Assembly (NCBI GenBank): GCA_025358305.1
Contig: JANYJZ010000037.1
Location: forward strand, 24,987-88,986
Source of the DNA: Ignavibacteriota bacterium
Lineage (GTDB): Bacteria; Bacteroidota; Ignavibacteria; UBA10030; SZUA-254
DNA length: 64,000 nucleotides
Reading direction: 5' to 3'
Under the pieces are notes generated by a model. That model made no database searches and was not told the DNA's origin. It saw only the letters and a list, made by a program, of their open reading frames with translations. Of this stretch, positions 16,600 through 25,316 are shown piece after piece; within the stretch, counting starts at the first letter, position 1, and the number at the start of each line of letters is the position of its first letter. The translations under genes and the position numbers were made by a program.

Positions 16600-19500
16600 T
16601 CATCTCAAAATGCTCAATTTTCCAAGAACTTCGCTCGTATACCGGCCGTCGTGCGTCCGTGCGGTGACCTTGTACAGGTAGACCCCGTTCGCCAGCTCGT
16701 CGCCGTCCCGGTCGCGTCCGTCCCACGGGATCTGGATGCGTTCGTCGGTCGCGTTCGCGGTCGCGAGGGTCTGGATGAGCCGGCCCGCCACGGTGTAGAT
16801 CCGGACCTCCGCGTCGATGCCGGAGACCTGGTTCTGCTCGAACGTGAAGAGCGTCGAACGCGAGACCGGGTTCGGGTAGTTCAGGACGTTCGTGAGCCTG
16901 AGGCCCGTGTTCGTGCCGACGTCGAAGACCGTCTCCTCGATCGAGGAGTTGTTGTACGTGTCCCAGGCGCGCATGCGCAGACGGTGCGTCCCCTCGGCGA
17001 GGTTCGTCAGGCGGTATTCCACCGTCCCCTCTCGGTACGTGTCCTTCTTGCTCGTATAGTAGTTCGTAAGATCGATGCTCTCGGGGTTTCCGTCGAGCCA
17101 GGCCTCGAGCCGGTGGCCGATCCCCGCGCCGGAGGTGTTGATGCCGTTCGAGTCGGAGAGTTCCGCGATGAGGAGCGGCGAGCCGCTCACGAGGTCCCCG
17201 GGGCGAAAGCCCTTCGAATCAAGGTAGAGCGCGATGCCGGGCCCCTTGCTGTCCGCGGCGGCGAGGCTGTCGGTCCCGCCGATCCGCACGTTCGCCGAGT
17301 AGCCTGCGCCGTCCTCTTGGGAATTCCAAAAGTACGAGACGATGCGGCCGAGGTTGTTGCCGTACGAGATGTCCTTCGGGACGACGAACGACGCGGAGAT
17401 CGCGCCGCCGGTGACGCTCTGGTCCCCGCGAAACAAGATGTTGCCGTCGACGGGGTAGCTGAAGGTGCCCCAGCGCGGGTCGACGATCTGCGCCGTCTGG
17501 TTCGCGTCATAGACGACGACCTGCGCCTGTCCGTTGAATGGCCGGGCCGGGCCGGCGGCGCTGTCGCGGACCGTCGCATTCACCGTCGCATGGCCGAGCG
17601 CCTTGAGCTGCGCCACCTGGGTCGAGGGGACGCCGTTGATGCTGTCGACCGTCGCCGAAAGCCTCGGGAACGCCATGACCATGGCGGGATCGCCGAGGAG
17701 GAAGTACTTCCGGTCGTTGTCCGAGGTCCGGGTCTGCTTCGTCTCGTAGAGGATGTCCCCGAGCCGCTGGGTGATGACCGCGCCGGAGCTGTTCACCTGG
17801 AACATGTTCGCGAAGAAGGCCTCGTTGATGAGGAGGTTCTCCCAGGCGAACACGACGCGCGTCGCCGAAAAGACGCCGATCGCCCCCGCGCCGGGCATCG
17901 AGAGGAGGAGCTCTCCACCGCTCTGATCGCTCAGGGCGTCGAAATCGGAGAAATTGCAGGTCGCCGCCACCAGGAGGAAGCTCTTGTTCGTGTTGTGGAG
18001 GAACGCGAAATCGGTCTCCCGGACGAAGACGTTCTCGTGCGCCCAGAGGCGCGGATTGCCGTGCCCGGAGTAATTCAGGATGACGGTCCCCTCGTTTACC
18101 TGGTCGTGGATCGCGAGGTTCACCGCGGGCTTCCGCCGGCCGCCGGCGGCAATGACCGTGGGATACTGGTAGAGATAGATCTTCCGCTGTTCGAAGAGCG
18201 GCGGGAGGTGCTTCGCGACGGTCTCCGCGTGGCTCACGTGCGTGAAACCGTTGTCCTCGCCGGGACCGGCGAGGCCGTCATCGGCGACGAACGTGACCCG
18301 GAGCTTCCAGGGATCGTTCACCGGGCCGGTCTCGTACGCGATGATCTTATCGACGATCGCGTTCGCCTCAGGAAGGCTCCGCGAGGTCAGGCGTCCGATG
18401 CCGAGGTTCACCCGGTCCGCGGTGTTGAAGATGACGAAATCGTCCTCCGGCGCGTAGGTATCGAGCGGCTGGTATGATTCCGCGGTCTCCCAGGGGGGGA
18501 CCCAGTTCGGGCCGCGCGCGATGGCCCGCTTGTAGTCGTAATCGCCGTCCCCGAACAGGAGCGCGTACCTCGGCGGCACGCTCTGGTTGTTGTACCGATA
18601 GCGCAGGTAGTTCCGGATGGCCGACGGGGAGGCGATGCCTCCGCCGAACTCGTTGTAGATCTCCTCGGTCGTCACGACGACCGTTCTGAGGAAATCGCTC
18701 CCCGGACGTTCGCGGTGAGCCTTCAGCCTGAGCGCCGCCGGGAGAAAATCGGGATGCGTGATGATAATGTTCTCGGCTTCGGTCGGGTCGCCGTGGAGAT
18801 CCTGGTTCGGCACCGGCGTCAGGGCGCCGGGCGTCTTGAATCCGCCGGGACCCACCATGAACAGGTCGGACGCCGTCCCGGGGACTCCCGGAGTCTGAAA
18901 CGTGCAGGTGTCGCCGGAGATCCGCGCGGGAGTCACTTCCACGACGCTGTCAAAGCGCGTCACGTCGAAGATGCGCACCGTCCCTCCGGAAAATCCCCGC
19001 ACGCTGAATTCCATCACGGCCGAAGTGTCCGCGGCGCGGAACCGAAACTGGTCGGCGAGCGCCACGAGGTTCCGGCGGTACGTGATCTCCAGCCAGTCCA
19101 GGAACCCCTTCCCCGTGGCGCTCGGCGTGTTGTAGGCGAAGCGCAGCTGGCTCTGCTGGTCGGGGATGGAGGGCGAGATCGTGCGGTCGAGAATGCCGTT
19201 GATGAACTGCGATGCGAAATAGTCGCCGACTTGGGTCCCCCCGAGGCCGATCGATCCGATGACCGCGCCGTGTTCCGTCACCGTGAACGACGAGCTCGAG
19301 TTCGACTGCGAGCCGAGATGGAACCGGTATCGCACGGGGGCCGCGGGGTCGATGCCAGGGAGCGGTTGGACGAGCGTGATCTGGTCGCCGCCGTTGAACG
19401 ACTGTCCCTGCCATTCGAGGCCGGACGCGAGAATGTTCGTCTTTTCGTCTTCGCGGACCACCCGGTCGATGACCGAGGAGAGGACATACGGAGCGGGGTC

Positions 19501-20598
19501 GGCGGCCGACGGTACTTGCGTCATCGGCTTGGGGGCGCCAGTGCCGTAGGTGAGCCAGTAGACGTTCGTCTCCGAAAAATGGTTGAGGTAGTGCGCGAAC
19601 GACTTCGTCGCGGGCTGATACGCCCAGCCGCGCGGCGTTTTACCGTACATGAGAATGTAATCGCTCGGATCGAGCGCGCCGATCGAGCCGGCGTCGACCA
19701 CGTCGACCGCGTTCTGGACGAGGTCGTCGGGGGCGGGGGCGGAAACGTCGAGGGGGGTCTCGGTGCCGCCGTTGCCGTAGATGCTGATCGTATGCGGGTC
19801 GACGGACGCTGGCACGCCGGCGTCGAGGAGCGCCTGTCCGGTAAGCTTGTAGATCCCTTCTTCGGTGACGTTGAACCGGAACCACTGGCCGGAGGCGAGA
19901 ACGCTGCTCGCAAGGACCGCGGACTTCGTGCGAACGGGCCTCGAGCCGCGGGCGCCGGCGTCATTCAGGACGAACCCTTTCGGCATCGCGCCGCCTTTCG
20001 GGCGTTCGGCCGGACCGAAGCTCACCCGCACGATGATCCTCGTGTACCGCCTGAGGAGTCTCCGGGCGGCATTGTACTGCATCGGCGCGAACTCGAGATC
20101 GGCCAGCACCCTCCCCTGCGTTTCGGCGACGCGCCGGAGCGTGCAGAGGTCCGCGGGAAGAAGATCGTTCCGGCCGTACGCCGCCGCGTCGACCGAGTAT
20201 CGCTGGACCGGTTCTCCGTTTTGGTCGACGGCGCTCGGCAGCGGGGCGAGGAGGACGCCGGTGAGTTCCTCGAACTCCGTGGTGACCGTTTCGACGCTGT
20301 TGCCGCGGGTGCCGGCTAGCGCGACCGTCACTGAGCGCACCGGAAGCTCCGGGGCCCCCGATGTGCGGCCGGCGGCGGCGATGCCGCCTTCAAGGTCATA
20401 ACGCTGGTACGTCGTTCCATCGACCGTCACGGGGGTCGGAGCCGCATAGTGGGGCGTGAACTCGACGAGCAATCCGCCCGCGTCGGATTGAAGGATGCGG
20501 AGATCACCCTCGGCCGCCAGTGCGGTCTGGAGGAAGAAAAGCGAGAAAAACACGATCGCCGTCCCCGTGGTGAGCCTATGTCCTAACACTTGAATCAA
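16600..20598 (-). CDS. porU: T9SS sortase PorU, C25 (gingipain) cysteine peptidase family
   Basis: PorU removes T9SS sorting domains at the cell surface and transfers cargo to A-LPS. The roughly 1332-residue product has a signal peptide (TAIVFFSLFFLQTALAAEG) and an N-terminal domain of about 230 residues with RILQSDAGGLLVEF. The C25 catalytic domain has the His in NYSGHGNPRLW and the nucleophile in LLVAATCNFSDFD. Beta domains follow, with a C-terminal FlgD-like/sorting domain (NVLNYPNPVSRS ... GVYLYKVTA) of the kind PorU retains to bind PorV. The TTG at 20598 is chosen because GGGGAG lies five bases upstream and it begins the signal peptide. The longer frame from ATG 20643 would start inside a terminator loop. 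The neighbour porV supports the call. Confidence 0.88.
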   Translation of the reverse strand: MIQVLGHRLTTGTAIVFFSLFFLQTALAAEGDLRILQSDAGGLLVEFTPHYAAPTPVTVDGTTYQRYDLEGGIAAAGRTSGAPELPVRSVTVALAGTRGNSVETVTTEFEELTGVLLAPLPSAVDQNGEPVQRYSVDAAAYGRNDLLPADLCTLRRVAETQGRVLADLEFAPMQYNAARRLLRRYTRIIVRVSFGPAERPKGGAMPKGFVLNDAGARGSRPVRTKSAVLASSVLASGQWFRFNVTEEGIYKLTGQALLDAGVPASVDPHTISIYGNGGTETPLDVSAPAPDDLVQNAVDVVDAGSIGALDPSDYILMYGKTPRGWAYQPATKSFAHYLNHFSETNVYWLTYGTGAPKPMTQVPSAADPAPYVLSSVIDRVVREDEKTNILASGLEWQGQSFNGGDQITLVQPLPGIDPAAPVRYRFHLGSQSNSSSSFTVTEHGAVIGSIGLGGTQVGDYFASQFINGILDRTISPSIPDQQSQLRFAYNTPSATGKGFLDWLEITYRRNLVALADQFRFRAADTSAVMEFSVRGFSGGTVRIFDVTRFDSVVEVTPARISGDTCTFQTPGVPGTASDLFMVGPGGFKTPGALTPVPNQDLHGDPTEAENIIITHPDFLPAALRLKAHRERPGSDFLRTVVVTTEEIYNEFGGGIASPSAIRNYLRYRYNNQSVPPRYALLFGDGDYDYKRAIARGPNWVPPWETAESYQPLDTYAPEDDFVIFNTADRVNLGIGRLTSRSLPEANAIVDKIIAYETGPVNDPWKLRVTFVADDGLAGPGEDNGFTHVSHAETVAKHLPPLFEQRKIYLYQYPTVIAAGGRRKPAVNLAIHDQVNEGTVILNYSGHGNPRLWAHENVFVRETDFAFLHNTNKSFLLVAATCNFSDFDALSDQSGGELLLSMPGAGAIGVFSATRVVFAWENLLINEAFFANMFQVNSSGAVITQRLGDILYETKQTRTSDNDRKYFLLGDPAMVMAFPRLSATVDSINGVPSTQVAQLKALGHATVNATVRDSAAGPARPFNGQAQVVVYDANQTAQIVDPRWGTFSYPVDGNILFRGDQSVTGGAISASFVVPKDISYGNNLGRIVSYFWNSQEDGAGYSANVRIGGTDSLAAADSKGPGIALYLDSKGFRPGDLVSGSPLLIAELSDSNGINTSGAGIGHRLEAWLDGNPESIDLTNYYTSKKDTYREGTVEYRLTNLAEGTHRLRMRAWDTYNNSSIEETVFDVGTNTGLRLTNVLNYPNPVSRSTLFTFEQNQVSGIDAEVRIYTVAGRLIQTLATANATDERIQIPWDGRDRDGDELANGVYLYKVTARTHDGRYTSEVLGKLSILR

Positions 20599-20617
20599 CC
20601 GGACTCCCCTATACAAT

Positions 20618-20653
20618 GAAAAAACCGAATGTCGGAATTCCATGACATTCGGT
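20618..20653 (-). terminator. Rho-independent terminator in the porU leader (attenuator or ncRNA end)
   Basis: On the minus strand ACCGAATGTC (20653-20644), a 10-base loop and GACATTCGGT (20633-20624) form a perfect 10-bp stem ending in TTTTTT. No minus-strand gene lies upstream to be terminated. The hairpin sits between the leader promoter and the porU ribosome site (GGGGAG, 20609-20604). Confidence 0.75.
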
Positions 20654-20837
20654 CGCGATTGGCTGCCACGATGGGCCCAAGGCGTCTGTCAAAGGTTTTC
20701 CTTCTCTTCGATTCCGCCCCCCGAAAATGCGAAGGAGGCGTCATAAGCGTGAGAAAATCTCACGTAGTCATCTCAGATCAACCTTTAACAACAAGCGCCA
20801 GCAGCGTACTCCTTGGGTTTAACATCGGTACACGTCT
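20618..20837 (-). ncRNA. Structured leader RNA or small ncRNA upstream of porU
   Basis: From a promoter at 20872-20844 to the terminator at 20618, about 220 nt can fold into nested helices. P1 is CCCAAGG (20817-20811) with CCTTGGG (20682-20676). P2 is TGTTAAAGGTT (20790-20780) with AACCTTTGACA (20697-20687), one U-G wobble. Inside P2, P3 is CGTGAGA-TTT-TCTCACG (20764-20748) and P4 is CGCCTCC (20740-20734) with GGGGGCG (20721-20715). This gives a three-way junction followed directly by the terminator, the layout of a transcription-attenuating riboswitch or a free-standing sRNA. It matches no riboswitch consensus that I know. The terminator, promoter and helices are seen in the sequence; the regulatory role is inferred. 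Confidence 0.5.
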
Positions 20838-20843
20838 TGAAAT

Positions 20844-20872
20844 AATATAGAAAATGTTTGCCAGATTGTCAA
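20844..20872 (-). promoter_or_regulatory. Strong sigma-70-like promoter for the porU leader RNA
   Basis: On the minus strand TTGACA (20872-20867), exactly 17 bases and TATATT (20849-20844). The -35 matches consensus fully and the -10 matches five of six. The predicted transcription start is about 20837, some 240 bases before the porU start. Confidence 0.65.
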
Positions 20873-20880
20873 GATGCGAG

Positions 20881-20909
20881 TTGTATTTGTGGCATTAAAT
20901 TCGTAAATT
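20881..20909 (+). promoter_or_regulatory. Candidate promoter of the GT5 gene
   Basis: TTGTAT (20881-20886), a 17-base spacer and TAAATT (20904-20909) precede the ATG at 20950 by 40 bases. The -35 is weak. This is back-to-back with the porU leader promoter. Confidence 0.35.
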
Positions 20910-20949
20910 ATTGAAGAAACTTCCCGTTTTCTACCTTTTTTGGTCCCTC

Positions 20950-21825
20950 ATGTCAAAGAACATTGGCGTTCTCTATGTAGCCAGCGAGGCGGACCCGTTT
21001 ATCAAAACGGGGACCATCGGAGAACTTGCCGGCAACCTACCGAAGTCGATCAAGTCGCAGGGGCATGACATCCGCGTGATGCTTCCCGGGTACAGTTCCA
21101 TCAACAGCCGGCGTTTCCAGATCCACAACCTCCTGAGAATGAAGGACATTGACATTCCGGTGGGCGCGGACGTGGAGCGGGCGTACATCAAGTCGTCCTA
21201 TCTCAACGGCGACAGCCAGAAGGTCCTCGTCTATTTCCTGGCGAATGACCGCTACTACAACCGGGAGGGGCTCTACTTCCATCCCGACTCGAAGAAGCAT
21301 TTCGTCGACAACGACGAGCGCTTCATCTTCTTCTGCCGCGGCGTCCTCGAGACCTTGAAGCGTCTTCAGTGGCAGCCGCAGATCATCCACTGCAACGACT
21401 GGCAGTGCGGCCTCATCCCGGCCTACCTCAAGACGATCTACAAGGATGACCCGTACTTCCGGAATGTGAAGACGGTCTTCACCGTCTACAGTATGGCGTC
21501 CTACGCGAGTTTCCCGAAGTCGACCTTCGCAAAGGCAGGCCTCGCCACGTCGCTCTTCGATACGAACGGATCGGTGAACGGGGCTGCGAACGGCAAGTTC
21601 AACTTCCTCAAGGCCGGCCTCACCTTCGCCGACGTCGTCACGACCTTCGGCAGCAAGGCGGACAAGGGCATCCGACTCTCCCCCCAGGACGGCATGGGGG
21701 AGATCATGAACGCCCGGAAGAACGCGATCGTCTCCATGGGGAACGACGCTCACAACGGCAGCGGACAGACCGTCCTCGCCCAACGGTTCATCGACGTCTA
21801 TCGCGATCTGGTGAAGCATCCCTGA
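20950..21825 (+). CDS. Stand-alone glycogen/starch synthase GT5 N-terminal domain protein
   Basis: The 291-residue product corresponds only to the N-terminal catalytic half of glycogen synthase GlgA. It has VASEADPFIKTGTIGELAGNLP near residue 10 (ADP-glucose binding K-TG-L), DRYYNREGLY and HCNDWQCGLIPAYLK. Full GlgA is about 480 residues with a C-terminal GT1 Rossmann domain, which is absent; the frame stops normally and the next gene starts at once. Short GT5 proteins of this size are, from memory, common in Bacteroidota beside DUF4270 genes. Catalysis of glucan elongation is doubtful without the second domain. ATG 20950 is preferred to the upstream TTG 20911. The stop overlaps the gmhB ATG by one base. 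Confidence 0.75.
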   Translation: MSKNIGVLYVASEADPFIKTGTIGELAGNLPKSIKSQGHDIRVMLPGYSSINSRRFQIHNLLRMKDIDIPVGADVERAYIKSSYLNGDSQKVLVYFLANDRYYNREGLYFHPDSKKHFVDNDERFIFFCRGVLETLKRLQWQPQIIHCNDWQCGLIPAYLKTIYKDDPYFRNVKTVFTVYSMASYASFPKSTFAKAGLATSLFDTNGSVNGAANGKFNFLKAGLTFADVVTTFGSKADKGIRLSPQDGMGEIMNARKNAIVSMGNDAHNGSGQTVLAQRFIDVYRDLVKHP

Positions 21826-22403
21826 TGGGCCGTATCGGGATCTTCCTTGACCGGGACGGCACCATCAACGTCGAAGTTGACTATCTCACCTCTCCAAAGG
21901 ACCTCCAACTGATCCCAGGCTCGGCCGATGCCGTCCGCGAAGCGAACGGGCTCGACGCCGTCGTCTGCGTCATCACGAACCAGGCGGGCATCGCCCGGGG
22001 GCTCCTCACCGAAGAGCGGCTCGCGGAGATCCACACGGCGCTCCGTGAACAGCTCGCCGTAGCCGGCGCGCGCGTCGACGCCATCTACTACTGCCCGCAC
22101 CACCCGACGATGGGAGAGCCCCCCTACCGGAAGGAATGCGACTGCCGGAAGCCGCTGCCCGGCATGGTGAACGCCGCCGTACGGGAGTTCGGCATCGATG
22201 TGAAGCGCTCCTTCGTCGTGGGGGATCGCCTCCTCGACGTCGGATTGGCGAACGCGGTCGGCGCAACGGCCATCCTCGTCCGGACCGGCTACGGCGAGAC
22301 GGAACTCTCTCGGCCGATACCGGAAGGGGTCAAGATTGATTATGTTGCAAAGGATTTGTATGATGCAATACAGTTTGTCAAACGTATGATCCAGCATGAT
22401 TAA
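21825..22403 (+). CDS. gmhB: D-glycero-D-manno-heptose 1,7-bisphosphate 7-phosphatase (HAD)
   Basis: The 192-residue product is a HAD phosphatase of the histidinol-phosphate/heptose-bisphosphate type, acting in ADP-heptose synthesis for the LPS inner core. Motif I is FLDRDGTIN (nucleophile and acid-base Asp pair near residues 9 and 11), motif II is ITNQAGIARG, and the GmhB zinc loop CPHHP ... KECDCRKP is complete. Motif IV is VVGDRLLDVGLANAVGA. It overlaps both neighbours by one and eight bases. An LPS-core gene fits the lptF/lptG pair in the window. The histidinol-phosphatase alternative is less likely because no his genes are nearby. Confidence 0.85.
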   Translation: MGRIGIFLDRDGTINVEVDYLTSPKDLQLIPGSADAVREANGLDAVVCVITNQAGIARGLLTEERLAEIHTALREQLAVAGARVDAIYYCPHHPTMGEPPYRKECDCRKPLPGMVNAAVREFGIDVKRSFVVGDRLLDVGLANAVGATAILVRTGYGETELSRPIPEGVKIDYVAKDLYDAIQFVKRMIQHD

Positions 22404-23565
22404 CATCCAGCGCGGTTCCACCCTCATCTCGCAGCTCGTTCTCCTTGCCGTCACGGCCTTCCTCCTCGCCGGGACCCTCTCCTCGTGCAGCGATGAGCCG
22501 AACGCCACCGGCGTCAGCCTCATCCCCGACACCCTGCACATCGGCACGCTCATCGCCCCGCTTACCGGCGACACGACCGTCCGAACAAGGATAGGGGGCA
22601 ACGCCGCGAACCTCCTCACGGGCAAGAGCGGCACATATGAGGCCCGGTCACTCATGGAGTTCCTCTTTACCCCGTCGGACCTTGTCTCCGGGATCGTCAT
22701 CGATTCCGCGGTCTTGACGCTCAAGGTGCTCTACCGGTTCCCCGACTCCACCGGCGACCTCGGGTTCGAGGCGCATGCGATGACGAGGACATGGGACGCG
22801 AAGACCTTCAATTGGGACAGCCTCCCGGGCTCGGCGAGCGCCACCTCCGCCGGCAGCTTCCTGAAGACCATCACCTCCGCGGACACCCTCATCCGGGTCC
22901 AGCTCGACACCGCACAGATCCGAACGTGGTGGCAGACGGGCAACGTCACGCTCCAGCTCGTCCCGTCCCCCGCCTCCGGGATCATCGCCGGGTTCTCGAA
23001 CATCCTCTCCACCGTCGAGGACACGCGGCCGGATATACTCATCAGCTACCATAACGCGACGGTCGACTCCCTGAAACTTGAACGGCGAAGCCCGCGCGTC
23101 GTCTTTGTCGCCACAGACGACCTCCTTCCCGTACCTGCGGGGCTGACGCTCCAGGCGGGCGTCGCCCGCCGGGCGCTCCTCCGGTTCGACTCACTCTCGG
23201 TACCGCCGCTGGCGAGCATTACGAGCGCGGTCTTCGAGGTCGCCGTCGACGGCGCCAACTCGATCACGAACGGGTTCACGCGCGACAGCCTCTACGTCTA
23301 CCTCCTCAGAAAGACCACGGCGCCCTACGACTCGCTCGCGGTCCAGATCGTCTGCACGCCGGTCACCGAGGGGGGACAGAAGTACTTCCGCGGCGACATT
23401 CGTGCGATCGTCCAGCAGTGGATCAGCCGGGAGCCGAACAAGGGCCTCCTTTTGAGGACCCTCGGCGATTTCACGACGATGGACAAGTTCACGCTCTACG
23501 ACGGCACGGCGAGCGCGGCGCTCCAGCCGAAGATCAAGATCACTTATACGCTCCTTCCCCCATGA
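22396..23565 (+). CDS. DUF4270-like outer-membrane lipoprotein
   Basis: The 389-residue product has a type II signal peptide (LAVTAFLLAGTLSSC, lipid cysteine near residue 31) followed by SDEPNATGVSLIPDT, the short linker seen at the start of DUF4270 proteins. The mature chain has paired beta domains with DNRLRE/CBM-like strands: AVLTLKVLYRFPDSTGDLGFE, TWDAKTFNWDSLPG and a later RGDIRAIVQQWISREPNKG. The 'VQQWI..EPNKGLLLR' pattern is shared with secreted carbohydrate-associated domains. Location next to the GT5 protein recalls the conserved Bacteroidota pairing. The start overlaps the gmhB stop and the stop overlaps the next ATG (ATGA). Confidence 0.6.
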   Translation: MINIQRGSTLISQLVLLAVTAFLLAGTLSSCSDEPNATGVSLIPDTLHIGTLIAPLTGDTTVRTRIGGNAANLLTGKSGTYEARSLMEFLFTPSDLVSGIVIDSAVLTLKVLYRFPDSTGDLGFEAHAMTRTWDAKTFNWDSLPGSASATSAGSFLKTITSADTLIRVQLDTAQIRTWWQTGNVTLQLVPSPASGIIAGFSNILSTVEDTRPDILISYHNATVDSLKLERRSPRVVFVATDDLLPVPAGLTLQAGVARRALLRFDSLSVPPLASITSAVFEVAVDGANSITNGFTRDSLYVYLLRKTTAPYDSLAVQIVCTPVTEGGQKYFRGDIRAIVQQWISREPNKGLLLRTLGDFTTMDKFTLYDGTASAALQPKIKITYTLLPP

Positions 23566-24833
23566 ACCAGAACGCCCTTCGGACGATCATGCGTGTGATC
23601 TCCATGTTGCTCCTCCTCCCCGTCGGCGCGCTCGCGGCGGGCAACGGTGGGTCCATCTACTCCCGGTTCGGGATCGGCGACCTGCGCTACGGCTATTCTG
23701 CACAGTCGCTCGGCATGGCGGAAACCGGCCTCTCCATCCGCTCCATGAGCAATATCGACCAGACGAACCCCGCCTCCTGGAGCTCCATCAACCGGACCCG
23801 GTGGACCATCGGCGCGCTCTACGAGGGATATTCCTCGACCGATGGGATCTCGTCGACGCGGCTCGGCAGCGCGGAGTTCAACGGCGCCATGATCGCGTTC
23901 CCCATCGCCCCGAAGTCCGGCGTCGTCTTCGCCGGCGGCATCACGCCCTACAGCCGGGTGAACTATAACACCGTCACGCCGTCGTCGCAGGGCGGTCTCG
24001 ACTACACGCTCCACTTCATCGGCACGGGCGGCCTCTCGGCCGCGCACGCCGGCTTCTCCGCGTCGCTCACCGACGAGCTCCACGCGGGCATCCAGCTGCA
24101 GTACTACTTCGGTTCGCTCAAGCACACCGTCCAGCAGTCCTTCAGCGGTTCAGATTACACCAGCGCTGAGGTGATCCGCTCGACGCAGCTCAGAGGGACG
24201 GGGCTCACGCTTGGACTCATCTACACCGGGCTGTCCGGCGTACTGCGCCTTCCGGAGACGGACCATTTCAGCGTCGGGGGATTCTTCTCGACGGCGGCAC
24301 ATCTCTCGTCGGACCAGGACGACTTCCTGAAGTACGTCGCCGGCGGCCTCACGACGTACGATACATCGACCGTCGCGAGCGGTTCGAATCACCTCCCCCT
24401 CTCCGCCGGCGCCGGCATCTCGTATGCCACCGAGCGCGTCACGGTCGGGGCGGACATGCAGTACCAGAACTGGAACGCCTACACGGACCGGGGCATCCAC
24501 CCGACCGAGCTCCGGGACAGCTACCGCTACAGCGGCGGGATGGAGCTCGCCGCACGGCGCGACCCCACGGCGCCGTTCACCCAGCGCATGGCCTTCCGGG
24601 CGGGGCTCTTCTACAACCAGACCTATTATATCCTCAAGAACCAGCCGGTGAACGAGTACGGCGTCAGCGCGGGTACGGGCATCCCGATCTTCGGCGAGAC
24701 CCGCCTCCACATCGGCGCGGAGTACTCCTTGCGCGGCACGACCGACCTTCAGCTCCAGAAGGACAAGATCCTGCGGTTTTCGTTCACGGTGACCGGCGGC
24801 GAACTCTGGTTCGTCCGTCCGGCGGAAGAATAA
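23562..24833 (+). CDS. Outer-membrane beta-barrel protein (FadL/OmpP1-like)
   Basis: The 423-residue product begins with a signal peptide (ISMLLLLPVGALAAGNGG), then SIYSRFGIGDLRYGYSAQSLGMAETGLSIRS (two landmarks: YSRFGIGDL and AQSLGMAETG). This resembles the opening of Bacteroidota outer-membrane transport barrels. Alternating strands continue to the end. The start at 23562 overlaps the DUF4270-like stop (ATGA), giving the true N-terminus of a longer open frame. With the preceding lipoprotein it may form a surface lipoprotein-barrel pair. Substrate unknown. Confidence 0.7.
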   Translation: MNQNALRTIMRVISMLLLLPVGALAAGNGGSIYSRFGIGDLRYGYSAQSLGMAETGLSIRSMSNIDQTNPASWSSINRTRWTIGALYEGYSSTDGISSTRLGSAEFNGAMIAFPIAPKSGVVFAGGITPYSRVNYNTVTPSSQGGLDYTLHFIGTGGLSAAHAGFSASLTDELHAGIQLQYYFGSLKHTVQQSFSGSDYTSAEVIRSTQLRGTGLTLGLIYTGLSGVLRLPETDHFSVGGFFSTAAHLSSDQDDFLKYVAGGLTTYDTSTVASGSNHLPLSAGAGISYATERVTVGADMQYQNWNAYTDRGIHPTELRDSYRYSGGMELAARRDPTAPFTQRMAFRAGLFYNQTYYILKNQPVNEYGVSAGTGIPIFGETRLHIGAEYSLRGTTDLQLQKDKILRFSFTVTGGELWFVRPAEE

Positions 24834-24850
24834 CAATCTCTCACACGACC

Positions 24851-25288
24851 ATGATCGCTCTCGGCGCGGACCACGCGGGCTTTGAATACAAGGAAAAGAT
24901 CAAGGCGCTCCTCCAGTCGATGAATGTGCCGTTCGAGGACCTCGGGACGCACTCCCTGGACTCCACCGATTACCCCGACTACGCGCATCAGGTGTCCCTG
25001 GCCGTCGCCGCCGGCAAGGCGGAGTTCGGCATCCTCGTCTGCGGCACCGGCATCGGCATGTCCATCGTCGCCAACAAGCACTCAGGCATCCGCGCAGCAA
25101 ATACCGAGTCGGTCGCGGGCGCGAAGCTCGCCCGGCAGCACAACAACGCGAACATCCTCGCCCTCGGCGCACGTTTGACCCCGTGGGAGACGGCGAAGGA
25201 GATCGTCCAGGCATTCCTCGCGACGCCGTTCGAGGGCGGGAGGCACCAGCGCCGCGTCGACAAGATCCACACTCTCACGAACCTGTAG
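24851..25288 (+). CDS. rpiB: Ribose 5-phosphate isomerase B
   Basis: The 145-residue product is a full-length LacAB/RpiB sugar isomerase interconverting ribose 5-phosphate and ribulose 5-phosphate in the pentose phosphate pathway. Visible family motifs are [13 protein letters not shown] at the N-terminus, [13 protein letters not shown] with the catalytic Cys64, and [12 protein letters not shown]. The partner Thr/His region (DYPDYAHQV) is present. It lies 18 bases after the barrel gene and 28 before glyA, within the same plus-strand series. Confidence 0.95.
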   Translation: MIALGADHAGFEYKEKIKALLQSMNVPFEDLGTHSLDSTDYPDYAHQVSLAVAAGKAEFGILVCGTGIGMSIVANKHSGIRAANTESVAGAKLARQHNNANILALGARLTPWETAKEIVQAFLATPFEGGRHQRRVDKIHTLTNL

Positions 25289-25316
25289 CGAACCGACACC
25301 CCTTTCGAGCTTTTCT

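Noticed and set aside
20599..20643. porU translation from ATG 20643
   Set aside because: That ATG lies in the loop of a 10-bp terminator hairpin and adds 15 residues before the signal peptide. TTG 20598 has GGGGAG at correct spacing.
20676..20817. Thiamine-pyrophosphate riboswitch (CTGAGATG present in the leader)
   Set aside because: Only the short CTGAGA string fits. The second conserved half (ACCTGATC with GCGTAGGGA) is missing and the helix plan differs.
20618..20837. 6S RNA
   Set aside because: The length and own promoter/terminator fit, but 6S RNA is one long stem with a central bubble, whereas this folds to a three-way junction. Not excluded by a formal search.
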